A stretch of 64,000 bases of DNA, taken from Hydrogenophaga sp. Root209 (GTDB lineage Bacteria; Pseudomonadota; Gammaproteobacteria; Burkholderiales; Burkholderiaceae_C). The DNA lies in the NCBI RefSeq assembly GCF_001428625.1, contig NZ_LMIE01000032.1, positions 1 to 64,000 of the forward strand, given 5' to 3'. This document shows positions 1-7,020 of the stretch, in pieces; the stretch's first letter is position 1, and the number at the start of each line of letters is the position of its first letter. The position numbers and the translations under genes are program-made. The notes under the pieces were generated by a model. It was not told the origin of the DNA. It saw nothing but the letters and a program-made list of their open reading frames with translations, and ran no database searches.

Positions 1-49
1 GCACGCATCGCCATCACACCCGAGTCGTCATAATCCGACCGTCCTGCCT

Positions 50-94
50 GGGGGAATTTGGGGTGGCCAAGGGTGGGGGAATTTGACCTGGCCA
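50..94. repeat. Pair of 20-bp direct repeats, possible IS21-type end
   Basis: Two near-identical 20-bp units (17 of 20 bases the same) lie at 50-69 and 75-94, 25 bp apart; each starts GGGGGAATTTG and ends TGGCCA. Multiple internal terminal repeats of this style are typical of IS21-family ends, so the window may open just inside the right end of such an element. No transposase is present, so this is inference. The first in-frame stop of the upstream sequence (31-33) could be the tail of a gene that lies outside the window. Confidence 0.35.
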
Positions 95-123
95 TCGGGG
101 CATCCACCAAGTGGCGCTGAGCG

Positions 124-672
124 ATGAGCACGACTGCGGAATGGGCGTGGGCCATCGACTTGAAGCCCGAGGAGGCTAAGTTGTTTGGACTATTGCGATT
201 CGATCCGTCTCGCGACCATGATGCGCTGTGTAAGTCCTGCGAGGCGGCGGGTGAGTTGGCGCGATCGCTGCTGGCACGAAAGGCCCTCCCCGCAATCCGG
301 TTGCGCTACTTCACTGATCCGGAGCTCAACATCGGCTCCAGAAAATCCCGCAAAGAGGTCTTCGAGTTCAACGGGACTCGCGGCTATGACATCCTGAGCC
401 ACGGCAACTTCCTGCCGTACCTGCGCTACTTTGTCGAAGGCCCTGCCCTGCCTCACCAAGTAGCCGACGCGTTTCGCGCCCAGGTTCAGTCAATGGGATA
501 CGTCTCTGGAAGCGACATCGACACGCTCAAGCGCTTCGCACGCGATGCGGTTCGATCTCATCGTTTGTCAGCCGGGTCCGCCGCAGAAGAGTTCTTCAAG
601 CTTGCGATTGAATGTGATATCGAGGTCTACATAGCCAGAATGGTCCGCGATGCAGTTCGAGGCGTGCGATAG
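124..672 (+). CDS. Hypothetical protein next to broken nuclease-like gene
   Basis: This is an intact 182-residue ORF that I do not recognise. It is soluble, with no signal peptide or membrane segment, and is rich in Arg, Ala and Leu. The central part contains RYFTDPELN and a hydrophobic aromatic stretch, FLPYLRYFVEG. The ATG at 124 has only a weak upstream purine tract. It lies 64 bp ahead of the nuclease-like pseudogene that starts at 737, so the two may once have formed a two-gene defence cassette in which this protein was the partner. That role is inference from position only. Confidence 0.55.
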   Translation: MSTTAEWAWAIDLKPEEAKLFGLLRFDPSRDHDALCKSCEAAGELARSLLARKALPAIRLRYFTDPELNIGSRKSRKEVFEFNGTRGYDILSHGNFLPYLRYFVEGPALPHQVADAFRAQVQSMGYVSGSDIDTLKRFARDAVRSHRLSAGSAAEEFFKLAIECDIEVYIARMVRDAVRGVR

Positions 673-736
673 CCGAACCCTATTGGCCTCGGCTATAAAG
701 GATGATACGAATACATCTTCGGGGACAGGAGAATAT

Positions 737-1380
737 GTGGGCAAATCACATGAAGCTAGCGCGTCGGCGACTGGCTATCTCTTTCAATGCCGCTATGCCT
801 TGCTGGCCAGACTTCGCGCGACTTTCGACGCTCCACAGCTCGAAATCTAGATCGAGAAGTTTGATGACATCGCGTTCGAAGCTGATGGCAATGCAATCGA
901 GCTGATTCAAACCAAACACCACATAGCCAAGCGCGGCAATCTGACCGACAGCAGCACCGACCTATGGAAAACTTTGCTGATCTGGTCGAAGCTGGTAGCA
1001 AAGAACCCCGACGCCTCCTTTCGAACCCGATATGTGCTGCTCACAACCAGTCAGGCCCCGGAGGGATCGGCAGCATCGTTTTTGCGGGTGCGTGATCGTG
1101 ATGAGGCCGAAGCCGACAAGCGCCTCCTTCATACAGTTGCGTCGTCGAAGAGTAAGCATAACGCTGAGGCCTATGCTGCCTACAAAGCTCTGCCCAACGA
1201 ACTCCGGCTGAGTCTTCTACGCGCAATCTACGTCCTTGACGGATCCCCAATATCATCGACGTGCGCGAAGAGATTGCGCGCGAACTTTATCGTGCAGCAG
1301 TACGGGACCAGATCGACAATTTTGTCGAACGCCTTGAAGGATGGTGGTTCGGGACGGTCATACGTGCCCTGAACGGCACG
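737..1380 (+). pseudogene. Broken nuclease-like gene (ABC-3C C-terminal / DUF4297-like)
   Basis: The reading frame opens at GTG 737 behind AGGAG (727-731) with ASATGYLFQCRYALL, reads into a TAG at 848-850, and continues in the same frame with EKFDDIAFE, ELIQTKHH, LTDSSTDLWKT and AIYVLDGSP. The D...E-x-x-Q-x-K spacing resembles a PD-(D/E)xK nuclease site. From 1249 the protein continues in the next frame (DVREEIARELYR, FVERLEGWWFG), so one base has been lost in the C run at 1245-1248. The TAG sits where relatives usually carry a small residue such as Ser, so TCG to TAG is the simplest cause. The 3' end is cut off near 1370 by a parB-like fragment. The family assignment to anti-phage ABC-three-component C-terminal proteins is from motif memory. 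Confidence 0.6.
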
Positions 1381-1656
1381 CAAGATGCTCAAGAGCGGCG
1401 GAACGTCGATTCCCGAACTGGCCGCGAGCATTGCCTGCGTCGGTTTGCTGCAAAACATCAACGTCGTGCGTGTCCCCGATGGCGAGCACGACGAAGTCGT
1501 GGCCGGTCCCCGTCGCCTTGCCGCGCTCAAGCTGCTGGTCAAGTGGCGCAAGCTCGTCAAGGACTTCGCGGAGCTCTGCTTGCTGGCGCCGGACGCGGCT
1601 GCGCGCACCGTGAGCTTGATGTAGAACTTGCAGCGCGAAGCCATGCACCCGGCCCA
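1376..1656 (+). pseudogene. parB-like fragment (ParB/Srx N-terminal nuclease domain)
   Basis: The frame reads ARKMLKSGGTSIPELAASI, then VGLLQN, EVVAGPRRLAALKLL and APDAAARTVSL, a recognisable ParB N-terminal domain of the plasmid RepB/ParB type. A TAG at 1622-1624 interrupts it, after which NLQREAMHPAQ matches the continuing family consensus before homology ends near 1656. No start codon, HTH or C-terminal domain remains. It abuts the end of the upstream nuclease-like pseudogene, so a deletion fused the two. The intact ParB at 4996-5967 belongs to a different subtype. Confidence 0.65.
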
Positions 1657-1701
1657 GAATGTATTGATGAGCTTCTTGGAGCTCGCCCGATTGGCTTAGC
1701 G

Positions 1702-1772
1702 GGTCTCTTACTTACGCAGATAAAGAGCCGCCGATTCGGGCGCTCAGTCTACGGCCGAGCGCCCGAGAGACC
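1702..1772 (-). terminator. Nested hairpin 3' of the HU-like gene
   Basis: The outer arms GGTCTCT (1702-1708) and AGAGACC (1766-1772) enclose perfect inner arms GGGCGCTC (1738-1745) and GAGCGCCC (1757-1764). The structure begins directly after the stop codon of the minus-strand HU-like gene and is a plausible transcription end. There is no long T run, so it is not a classic intrinsic terminator. Confidence 0.4.
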
Positions 1773-2104
1773 TTAAAGGGAGGCGTCCTTGATCTTCTTC
1801 AGGGGGCGAACCTTCACGCGCACGGTGGCGGGTTTGGCTGCGAATTCGCGCTCGACCTTGGTGAAGGGGTCGATGCCGCGGCGTTTCTTCTTGGCGGGGA
1901 TCGCCTGCGCGGTGATCTTGAGCAGACCTGGCAGCGTGAACTCGCCCAGGCCATCTCAGCCAGGTGAACCTGGAGCGTGGTCTTGTTGAAGGCCGTCTTG
2001 ATCGGCTTCAAGGGCGCCACGCTTGCAGTTGGCTTCTTGGCCACAGCGGCCTTGGGGGCTGCGGATGCCTTCTTCGCAGCGATGGTTTTCTTTGCAATTG
2101 CCAT
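1773..2104 (-). pseudogene. HU-family DNA-binding protein, internally deleted
   Basis: From ATG 2104 the frame gives a Lys/Ala-rich tail (MAIAKKTIAAKKASAAPK) and then the HU start IKTAFNKTTLQVHLAEMA. There the frame breaks. The HU C-terminal half appears in a second frame as GEFTLPGLLKITAQAIPAKK, then RGIDPFTKVEREF and VRVKVRPLKKIKDASL, ending at TAA 1773-1775. The middle of the domain is missing and the frames do not match, so about 40 residues were deleted with a frameshift. Related proteins in Burkholderiales carry the same Lys/Ala-rich extension. It is probably not functional. Confidence 0.7.
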
Positions 2105-2279
2105 TGGTTTATCTACTTTCGATTGATGAAAATGCGCGAAGCGCGCGACACGATTGTAGAAACCTTGTATGTGCACGCGAAGTTCAACAGCCGCAGAGTC
2201 TGATCGCTGGATAGCCCTGAACTTCCCCTGCGCCACCAGCAACCATCTGCTACGCAGACGTGCGCACGTTGGAAGGACG

Positions 2280-3251
2280 CTAGCGGCGAATCTGCGGACT
2301 CGCCAAGGGTATCGAACGCTGCGAGTCCTCGCCAATTTCTTGCTTGCCTTTCTGAGGATTCCAAGACGAAGTCGCCTCCTGAATGAACAAGGCAATCGAA
2401 CCAGCCAGCCTCACGTCCCTGGCATCGGATGACCCCGCAAGGGCTTGCTCGATGTGTAGCCAGCCCTTCAATGCGTCCGCCCTGCTGGTGCGCGTCTTGT
2501 CCCCTGAACTGGAAGTGGGTCGAGCTTTTCTCAATCGCCCATGCTCCTGGGCTTTCAGCCGCCAGAGGTCCGGGTGGCTCACGTTCCGGCCGCGGGTGGC
2601 CTGCCGCGTGGCTTCGGCCTCAACACCATAGCCGCGCAGCTTCTCGGCAAAGGTCTCGCGCCACCGCTGCAGATCGGCCTTGCGCGGGTTGAGTCGTCGG
2701 CCGTATTGAGACTCAGCCCGCACACTGACGTGCACATGCGGGTTGGCCTGGTGGTCGTGCAGCACCATCACGTACTTGTGGTCAGACAGCTCGGTCTGCG
2801 CGAACTCGCGAGCAGCCATCTGCACGATCAGCGGGTCGGTGCCGCGCGGCATGGACAGCATGATGTTGAAGGCCTCGCGCCGGTACCCGACGTCGTCGAT
2901 CAGGCTGCCCCCGAACCGCCAGTCGTCGGCCAGTTCGTGCACCGCGCTTTTGCCACGGACGGTCTCGCCCTGCTCGTTCTCGATGTCGAGCCGACCGTTC
3001 TTGCTGATGTAGCGGAAGTGGGCCGCAATGGCCTGCATGCCCCGCCCTCCCCCCGTGACCTTGACCATGACCTGCGGCGCCCGGCGCACCACCGTGGCTT
3101 CGATGCGTTGGCGGATGGCGGCCGCCCGCTGTCGCATGGAACAAGTGTCCAGCCTAGGCTGGGGTTGGACCTTGACTATCCGGTTGCCCGGATAGAACAG
3201 GCGGTCGCCCCACTGAACGAGCACGCCATCGATGCTGGACGTCTGGGCCAT
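2280..3251 (-). CDS. Relaxase / mobilization nuclease (MobA/VirD2-like)
   Basis: This 323-residue protein would nick oriT and pilot the DNA strand in conjugal transfer. Near the middle it has FRYISKNGRLDIE, a likely catalytic Tyr motif, and further on HDHQANPHVHVSV, the His triad that binds metal in MOBP-type relaxases. I chose ATG 3251 (MAQTSSIDGVL) because CGAGGAG sits just upstream; an ORF extension to 3368 would overlap mobC and has no such support. There is no helicase or primase domain, so transfer would need machinery from elsewhere. It lies 16 bp after the MobC-like gene and probably forms an operon with it. Confidence 0.8.
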   Translation of the reverse strand: MAQTSSIDGVLVQWGDRLFYPGNRIVKVQPQPRLDTCSMRQRAAAIRQRIEATVVRRAPQVMVKVTGGGRGMQAIAAHFRYISKNGRLDIENEQGETVRGKSAVHELADDWRFGGSLIDDVGYRREAFNIMLSMPRGTDPLIVQMAAREFAQTELSDHKYVMVLHDHQANPHVHVSVRAESQYGRRLNPRKADLQRWRETFAEKLRGYGVEAEATRQATRGRNVSHPDLWRLKAQEHGRLRKARPTSSSGDKTRTSRADALKGWLHIEQALAGSSDARDVRLAGSIALFIQEATSSWNPQKGKQEIGEDSQRSIPLASPQIRR

Positions 3252-3267
3252 TGTGTTCTCCTCGTAG

Positions 3268-3843
3268 TCAGCGGGTGGAACGGTGCTGGGTTTCGGCGGT
3301 GTGCCTGCGCGGGCGCAGATCGGCCAGCAAACCCGCGACCTGGGCGAGATGTCGCCGGACATCGACATCGAGCGCGTCGAGCATGTCGCGGTACACCATC
3401 GCCTGCGGCACGTTGCCCAAAGTCAGGAAGCGCGTAAGAACGTGTACGTTGCGGCTGAGGCTGGACAGGTGGGCGTTGGACGCTGTGAGAACGGCGAGCT
3501 GATCGGTTCGGCTGGTACCGGATGTCAGCGCGGGAATGCCAGCGACGAGACCGGCCAGGTAGGCGCCGCGTGAAAGACCCGATGAACGAGCGCCAGCAGC
3601 CAGCTGCTCTGCTTCAGAAGTTGTCAATCTGATTGACAACTTGACGATGAGTCCTCCAGGTGTTGAGCCGTTCCCAGAGGAAAAGAACTGCGGTGGGGAC
3701 AACTCATCCAGCCCCAGGTCGCGGGCCACGGCCCGCCGGACCAGCACCGACACACTCACCCGTTGGGCCGTCGCACGAGCGACCAGCGCGGCTTTCAAAC
3801 CGCGCATATCGACCGTCACGAAGTCCGGGTTTTGTGCGTTCAT
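3268..3843 (-). CDS. MobC-like ribbon-helix-helix relaxosome protein
   Basis: The protein has 191 residues from ATG 3843 (MNAQNPDFVTV); a TTG start 10 codons upstream is possible but lacks a ribosome site. The middle reads VKLSIRLTTSEAEQLA, then SRGAYLAGLV, a ribbon-helix-helix pattern as in MobC relaxosome accessory proteins. An N-terminal segment with VSVSVLVRRAVARDLGL resembles a second RHH unit. It likely binds near oriT and helps the relaxase encoded 16 bp downstream. The codons for its central strand lie inside a 25-bp perfect palindrome (3618-3642) that is related to two other sites nearby. Confidence 0.65.
   Translation of the reverse strand: MNAQNPDFVTVDMRGLKAALVARATAQRVSVSVLVRRAVARDLGLDELSPPQFFSSGNGSTPGGLIVKLSIRLTTSEAEQLAAGARSSGLSRGAYLAGLVAGIPALTSGTSRTDQLAVLTASNAHLSSLSRNVHVLTRFLTLGNVPQAMVYRDMLDALDVDVRRHLAQVAGLLADLRPRRHTAETQHRSTR
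3618..3642. promoter_or_regulatory. 25-bp perfect palindrome, copy 1 (inside mobC)
   Basis: The arms 3618-3629 and 3631-3642 are perfect complements around a central T; the core is TGTCAATCTGATTGACA. The same 17-bp core occurs at 4017 and 4994. It lies in coding sequence, so it is either a binding site tolerated within mobC or a copy whose codons happen to fit. Candidate binders are the ParB/KorB-like protein, the MobC-like protein or the product of 4089-5036. Confidence 0.6.
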
Positions 3844-3961
3844 GTGCCTACCGAAGGTTGAAGACGTGAGCAAAGCGAGGCGTTTGTGAAACTGGCGGCC
3901 GGCCGCCTATCCTGCACTCATCTATGAACTTATGGTCGTTGAGGATCGGTAGATACGAGTC

Positions 3962-3985
3962 GCTGGATTCGGTCGAAAATCCAGC
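3962..3985. repeat. Hairpin GCTGGATT...AATCCAGC, copy 1
   Basis: Arms GCTGGATT (3962-3969) and AATCCAGC (3978-3985) flank an 8-nt loop. A closely similar hairpin with the same stem and the same CGG at the start of the loop is present at 6984-7011, and both copies are preceded by GATAC. The repetition within one element points to a shared protein-binding or DNA-structure role. Confidence 0.5.
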
Positions 3986-4016
3986 AAAACGCATGCGGCG
4001 CTGATGGCGGCCAGGT

Positions 4017-4033
4017 TGTCAATCAGATTGACA
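4017..4033. promoter_or_regulatory. 17-bp palindrome, copy 2 (intergenic operator candidate)
   Basis: TGTCAATCAGATTGACA is a perfect 8-bp inverted repeat with one central base. It lies 56 bp before the start of the gene at 4089 and in the divergent space towards mobC. That is the position expected for an operator controlling either or both transcripts. Confidence 0.55.
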
Positions 4034-4088
4034 TCCGACCAGGCGAAGAGCGTCTGCATGCAACTTGATCCACACGGGAGGAACCCAG

Positions 4089-5036
4089 TTGAACAACGAA
4101 TCACGGCCTCGCGGATTGGACCGGACTCCAGAGAGAGACGAGGTACTGCGCCGAATCGGTCGAAATGTCGTGAATTTCCAGATGGTTGAAGCCATGCTCA
4201 AGCACATGAATGCCAATGCTTCGGTGCACGGGCCAGCAAGCCAGCTGGAAGAGCGCATGGAAGCGCAGAGAACTGCGGTACACCGGAAAACCATGGGTGA
4301 ACTGGCCGGAAAGATGGTGACCCACGTACTGCAAGCGCCACCGGAACACCAGACGCCCGATGAGATCACGGAGCCCTGGATTGGCTTTCACTTCACCGTT
4401 GAGACCGATACGCAGTTCATAGACCAGCACGACCAAGAGATGCGCGTCTTGGTCGATGCTCGCAACGATCTGATCCATCACTTTCTGCCACGCTGGCACT
4501 CTGCGGTAGACGGTGACGCGGAAACGGCGCTGGCGTACTTGGATGCCCAGCGGGACGAGACCTTTCGCATGATGGACAGGCTCAAGGGCTGGGTGAAGGC
4601 GCTTGACGAAGGCCGGCGACAGATAGCTACCTTCTGGGCCTCCCCCGAGAGCGTGCGGCAGATGGAACTGGGTTTTCTGCAGAGCAGTCACCTTGTGGCG
4701 ATGCTCGGTGAAATTGCCCTGAAAACCGCACGGCCACACGGCTGGGCATATCTCACCACAGCGCTGAACCTGATCCGTCGCGAGGCACCCGACGAACTCA
4801 TCGACCTGCAGAAACGGTATGGGCACCAGAACCTCAAGGGTATTCTGTTGGCGGCCGAGTACTTCGACGTGCTGGAGGAGGCACTACCCAATGGGGGCAT
4901 TCGAACGGTTTTCAGGATCAACGATCGGTACACGCTGCACCTTGGCCAGGATGTCGCAAGCGAGCCGAAATCGGTTGCGAAGGCCTTGCCCTCTGTCAAT
5001 CAGATTGACAACTCACGTCCCGTACCAGGCCAATGA
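4089..5036 (+). CDS. Hypothetical protein with HEPN-like and OST-HTH-like features
   Basis: The protein has 315 residues. The start is TTG 4089, chosen because GGGAGGAA (4076-4083) is placed five bases ahead; an upstream in-frame TTG at 4065 lacks this. The first half is helical and includes VDARNDLIHHFLPRW. Its R-N-D-L-I-H fits the Rx4H motif of HEPN RNases, and NFQMVEAMLKHM is the kind of helix found before it. The last quarter (LNLIRREAPDELIDLQ, RYGHQNLKGILLAAEYFDVL, IRTVFRINDRYTL) resembles an OST-HTH/LOTUS winged helix. It runs opposite to the mob-par operon and converges on parB. RNA binding or cleavage is inferred; I do not recognise the family firmly. Confidence 0.55.
   Translation: MNNESRPRGLDRTPERDEVLRRIGRNVVNFQMVEAMLKHMNANASVHGPASQLEERMEAQRTAVHRKTMGELAGKMVTHVLQAPPEHQTPDEITEPWIGFHFTVETDTQFIDQHDQEMRVLVDARNDLIHHFLPRWHSAVDGDAETALAYLDAQRDETFRMMDRLKGWVKALDEGRRQIATFWASPESVRQMELGFLQSSHLVAMLGEIALKTARPHGWAYLTTALNLIRREAPDELIDLQKRYGHQNLKGILLAAEYFDVLEEALPNGGIRTVFRINDRYTLHLGQDVASEPKSVAKALPSVNQIDNSRPVPGQ
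4994..5010. promoter_or_regulatory. 17-bp palindrome, copy 3 (at parB stop)
   Basis: TGTCAATCAGATTGACA again, identical to copy 2. It forms the last codons and stop of the parB-like gene on the minus strand (Cys-Gln-Ser-Asp-stop) while also encoding VNQID in the gene at 4089 on the plus strand. The two genes converge across it. Confidence 0.55.
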
Positions 5037-5967
5037 GAGTGAGGCGGCTGGTCTCCACCGTTTCCTTCTGACCGCCATTCAACGGGGTCACATAGAGCTG
5101 TCCGGCTTGCGGCGGAGCTAGCAAGGTGTTCACGACCACTTCGACACCACCCATGCTGGCCAGTAGCCTCAGCGGTGCTTGACGGGGAGCGCGAGTGACA
5201 GGTTCCGCAGGTGGAGCAAAGACTTCCAGAATCTTCTCGGTCTGATCCTGGGCTACGCCCTCACCCAGGCTGACTTCCATGGATTCGATCAGTGTCGAGG
5301 TGCCGCGCCGCACACTGCCAGACCCCTCCGCCAGATCGGCTCGGAGCGTCATCACGCGATCTCGGGTGATGACGCTGCGATCAGACGCCCAGGCCTCGAC
5401 GTATTGAGGGTGTTCGTTGGCCAGTTTGCGCAGCTCGTAGAGTTCATTCAGTCCCCGGCAGCGTCCCTCCCGGTACGCCGACATCAACCAGTCGGGTGGA
5501 TCGATCAATGCGGTCGCCAGGGTCACGTACTGTCGGCTCTTACAAATAGTCCTCGCAATGTCGGCCTGCGACTCGCCCCGGTTGAGCGCCCGCTGCACGA
5601 ACAGCGCGATCTCAAGCGGAGTCAGCCCTTTGCGTTGTTCGTTCTCGATGAACTGGTCCACGCTGTTGGCCGTGTTGTCCAAGAAGGCCGGGATCTCAGG
5701 TATCCCTGCGAGCTTGGACGCCCGAAGGCGCCGCGCCCCGAAGTTGAGCATCCATCGGCCGGGCTGTGTGGGGTGCGTGCGCACGGACACTGGCTGGCGC
5801 ACGCCGCGCGCCTTGATGGTCTCGGCGAGTTCGGCAAGGGACTCGTCGTTGAACTCCTGCCGGGGTTGGTCCGGATCTTCATCAATGGCACCGAGCGGGA
5901 TCTGCATCGGAGTGCCGCTCTCCCGTGCCGCTGGCAGCAGATCCAGGTCATCCAGCGACAGGGCCAT
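4996..5967 (-). CDS. parB: ParB/KorB-like partition protein
   Basis: The protein has 323 residues from ATG 5967 (MALSLDDLDLLPAARES). The ParB N-terminal domain reads IDEDPDQPRQEF, then LAELAETIKARGVRQPVSVR and FGARRLRASKLAG, followed by an HTH region (SQADIARTICKSRQYV). The C-terminal part (LYVTPLNGGQKETVE, LTLIGLVR) resembles the SH3-like dimer domain of KorB, so it may both partition the replicon and repress genes. It overlaps the end of parA by 20 bp. Its stop codon lies within palindrome copy 3, and the three local palindromes are candidate binding sites for it. Confidence 0.85.
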   Translation of the reverse strand: MALSLDDLDLLPAARESGTPMQIPLGAIDEDPDQPRQEFNDESLAELAETIKARGVRQPVSVRTHPTQPGRWMLNFGARRLRASKLAGIPEIPAFLDNTANSVDQFIENEQRKGLTPLEIALFVQRALNRGESQADIARTICKSRQYVTLATALIDPPDWLMSAYREGRCRGLNELYELRKLANEHPQYVEAWASDRSVITRDRVMTLRADLAEGSGSVRRGTSTLIESMEVSLGEGVAQDQTEKILEVFAPPAEPVTRAPRQAPLRLLASMGGVEVVVNTLLAPPQAGQLYVTPLNGGQKETVETSRLTLIGLVRDVSCQSD

Positions 5968-6808
5968 GGTCCGCTCCGTTGATGGTTGTGGCAATGGCTG
6001 TCGCATCCGCCGGACTCAGCGACAGCACCGTATTGGCGATGAAGGTCAGTCCAGGCTCGATCTCGCGCCAGGCGTCGCGGGCTGCGGTTTTCTTCATCTC
6101 CCACAGGGCGAGCCCTTCGGCCTGCGCTTCGGCCACTGCTGAACGGCGCGGCATTGACGCGATGTCGCCTGGCTTCGGTCCAAAGAAAATCAGCAGGGGA
6201 TTGAATTGCTGGATCAGCTGCATGAAGTTCTCTTTCTGCAGCGGCGTGGCCTCCACCATCGTTGGGTACAAACCGATCAGGTGCAGCTTCGGATTGAGCA
6301 CCGCCTTGATCTTGCGCACGCCGACCCGCGGGTGGTTGAGCAGCGCGGACACGCCGCTGATGGCTTCCTGATTGAGCTGGATCGGCGAAAGCACGAAGTC
6401 AGCCGAGACCAGCGCTGCGATGACGCGGATGTCGGGGTTGGGATTGGTGTCCACGATGCAGACGTCGAAGCGAGTATCCATGGCCGCCAGACAGACACGG
6501 AAGTTGCTGGCAAAGGTGTTGTGTAGCGTGGGCTGGCGTTCCAGATCCGAGAGGTCCCGATCAGCAGCCGCCAGCACAAAGTCGCCACTCGGTATCGCTG
6601 GGTTGCTATGCGCAAGCAAACAGCTGGCCGGGACTTCGGCCACAGCGGTGCGCTGGCACTTTCGCAGGGGATTGGAGAAGTTGCCCTGGTGGTCCAGGTC
6701 GATGGCCAGCACGCGCAGGCCGAGTCTTCGGTAGTGGTGAGCCAGCAAGGTGGCAACGGCGGATTTGCCGACGCCTCCCTTCTGGTTGGCGAGCACAAGG
6801 GTCTTCAT
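5948..6808 (-). CDS. parA: ParA-family partition ATPase
   Basis: This 286-residue protein is a deviant Walker-A ATPase that moves plasmid or ICE DNA together with ParB. MKTLVLANQKGGVGKSA gives Walker A at residues 10-16, LAIDLDHQGN is the next switch, and VCIVDTNPNPDI matches Walker B. ATG 6808 is chosen because GGAGGACTCCTC precedes it; the longer ORF upstream is not protein-like. There is no N-terminal DNA-binding domain, so it is of the short IncC/ParA type and would leave autoregulation to ParB. Confidence 0.88.
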   Translation of the reverse strand: MKTLVLANQKGGVGKSAVATLLAHHYRRLGLRVLAIDLDHQGNFSNPLRKCQRTAVAEVPASCLLAHSNPAIPSGDFVLAAADRDLSDLERQPTLHNTFASNFRVCLAAMDTRFDVCIVDTNPNPDIRVIAALVSADFVLSPIQLNQEAISGVSALLNHPRVGVRKIKAVLNPKLHLIGLYPTMVEATPLQKENFMQLIQQFNPLLIFFGPKPGDIASMPRRSAVAEAQAEGLALWEMKKTAARDAWREIEPGLTFIANTVLSLSPADATAIATTINGADHGPVAG

Positions 6809-6983
6809 GAGGAGTCCTCCGGCACGATCAACAAGGAAGGTCCGAGGCGGAGGAAGGTTCCCGGGCGCCGCACTCGATGCGCCAGCGGCCGGGATCGCGC
6901 GAGCCGGCGCCAGCCGACGAGCGCGTTTCAGAAAGTCGCGCGCACGCACCGCCCGATGATGGGAGCGGTGCGATACATGGCAG

Positions 6984-7011
6984 GCGCTGGATTCGGCTGG
7001 GAATCCAGCGC
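6984..7011. repeat. Hairpin GCGCTGGATTC...GAATCCAGCGC, copy 2
   Basis: Perfect 11-bp arms (6984-6994 and 7001-7011) enclose GGCTGG. It lies just after the DUF932 stop codon and ahead of parA. It shares stem and loop start with the hairpin at 3962-3985. It lacks a T run on either strand, so it is more likely a binding site or mRNA processing site than an intrinsic terminator. Confidence 0.5.
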
Positions 7012-7020
7012 ATTGATCGT

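Larger units (their letters stand above)
3844..4088. other. Mob intergenic region, candidate oriT and divergent promoter
   Basis: This 245-bp stretch separates the mobC-relaxase pair (minus) from the gene at 4089 (plus). It holds a hairpin (3962-3985) and a 17-bp palindrome (4017-4033). Origins of transfer normally lie beside mobC-type genes and contain inverted repeats close to the nic site, so it is the best oriT candidate in the window. No known nic sequence is recognised. Confidence 0.35.

Noticed and set aside
50-94. Complete IS21 element at the window start
   Set aside because: Only possible terminal repeats are present; no istA or istB sequence is visible.
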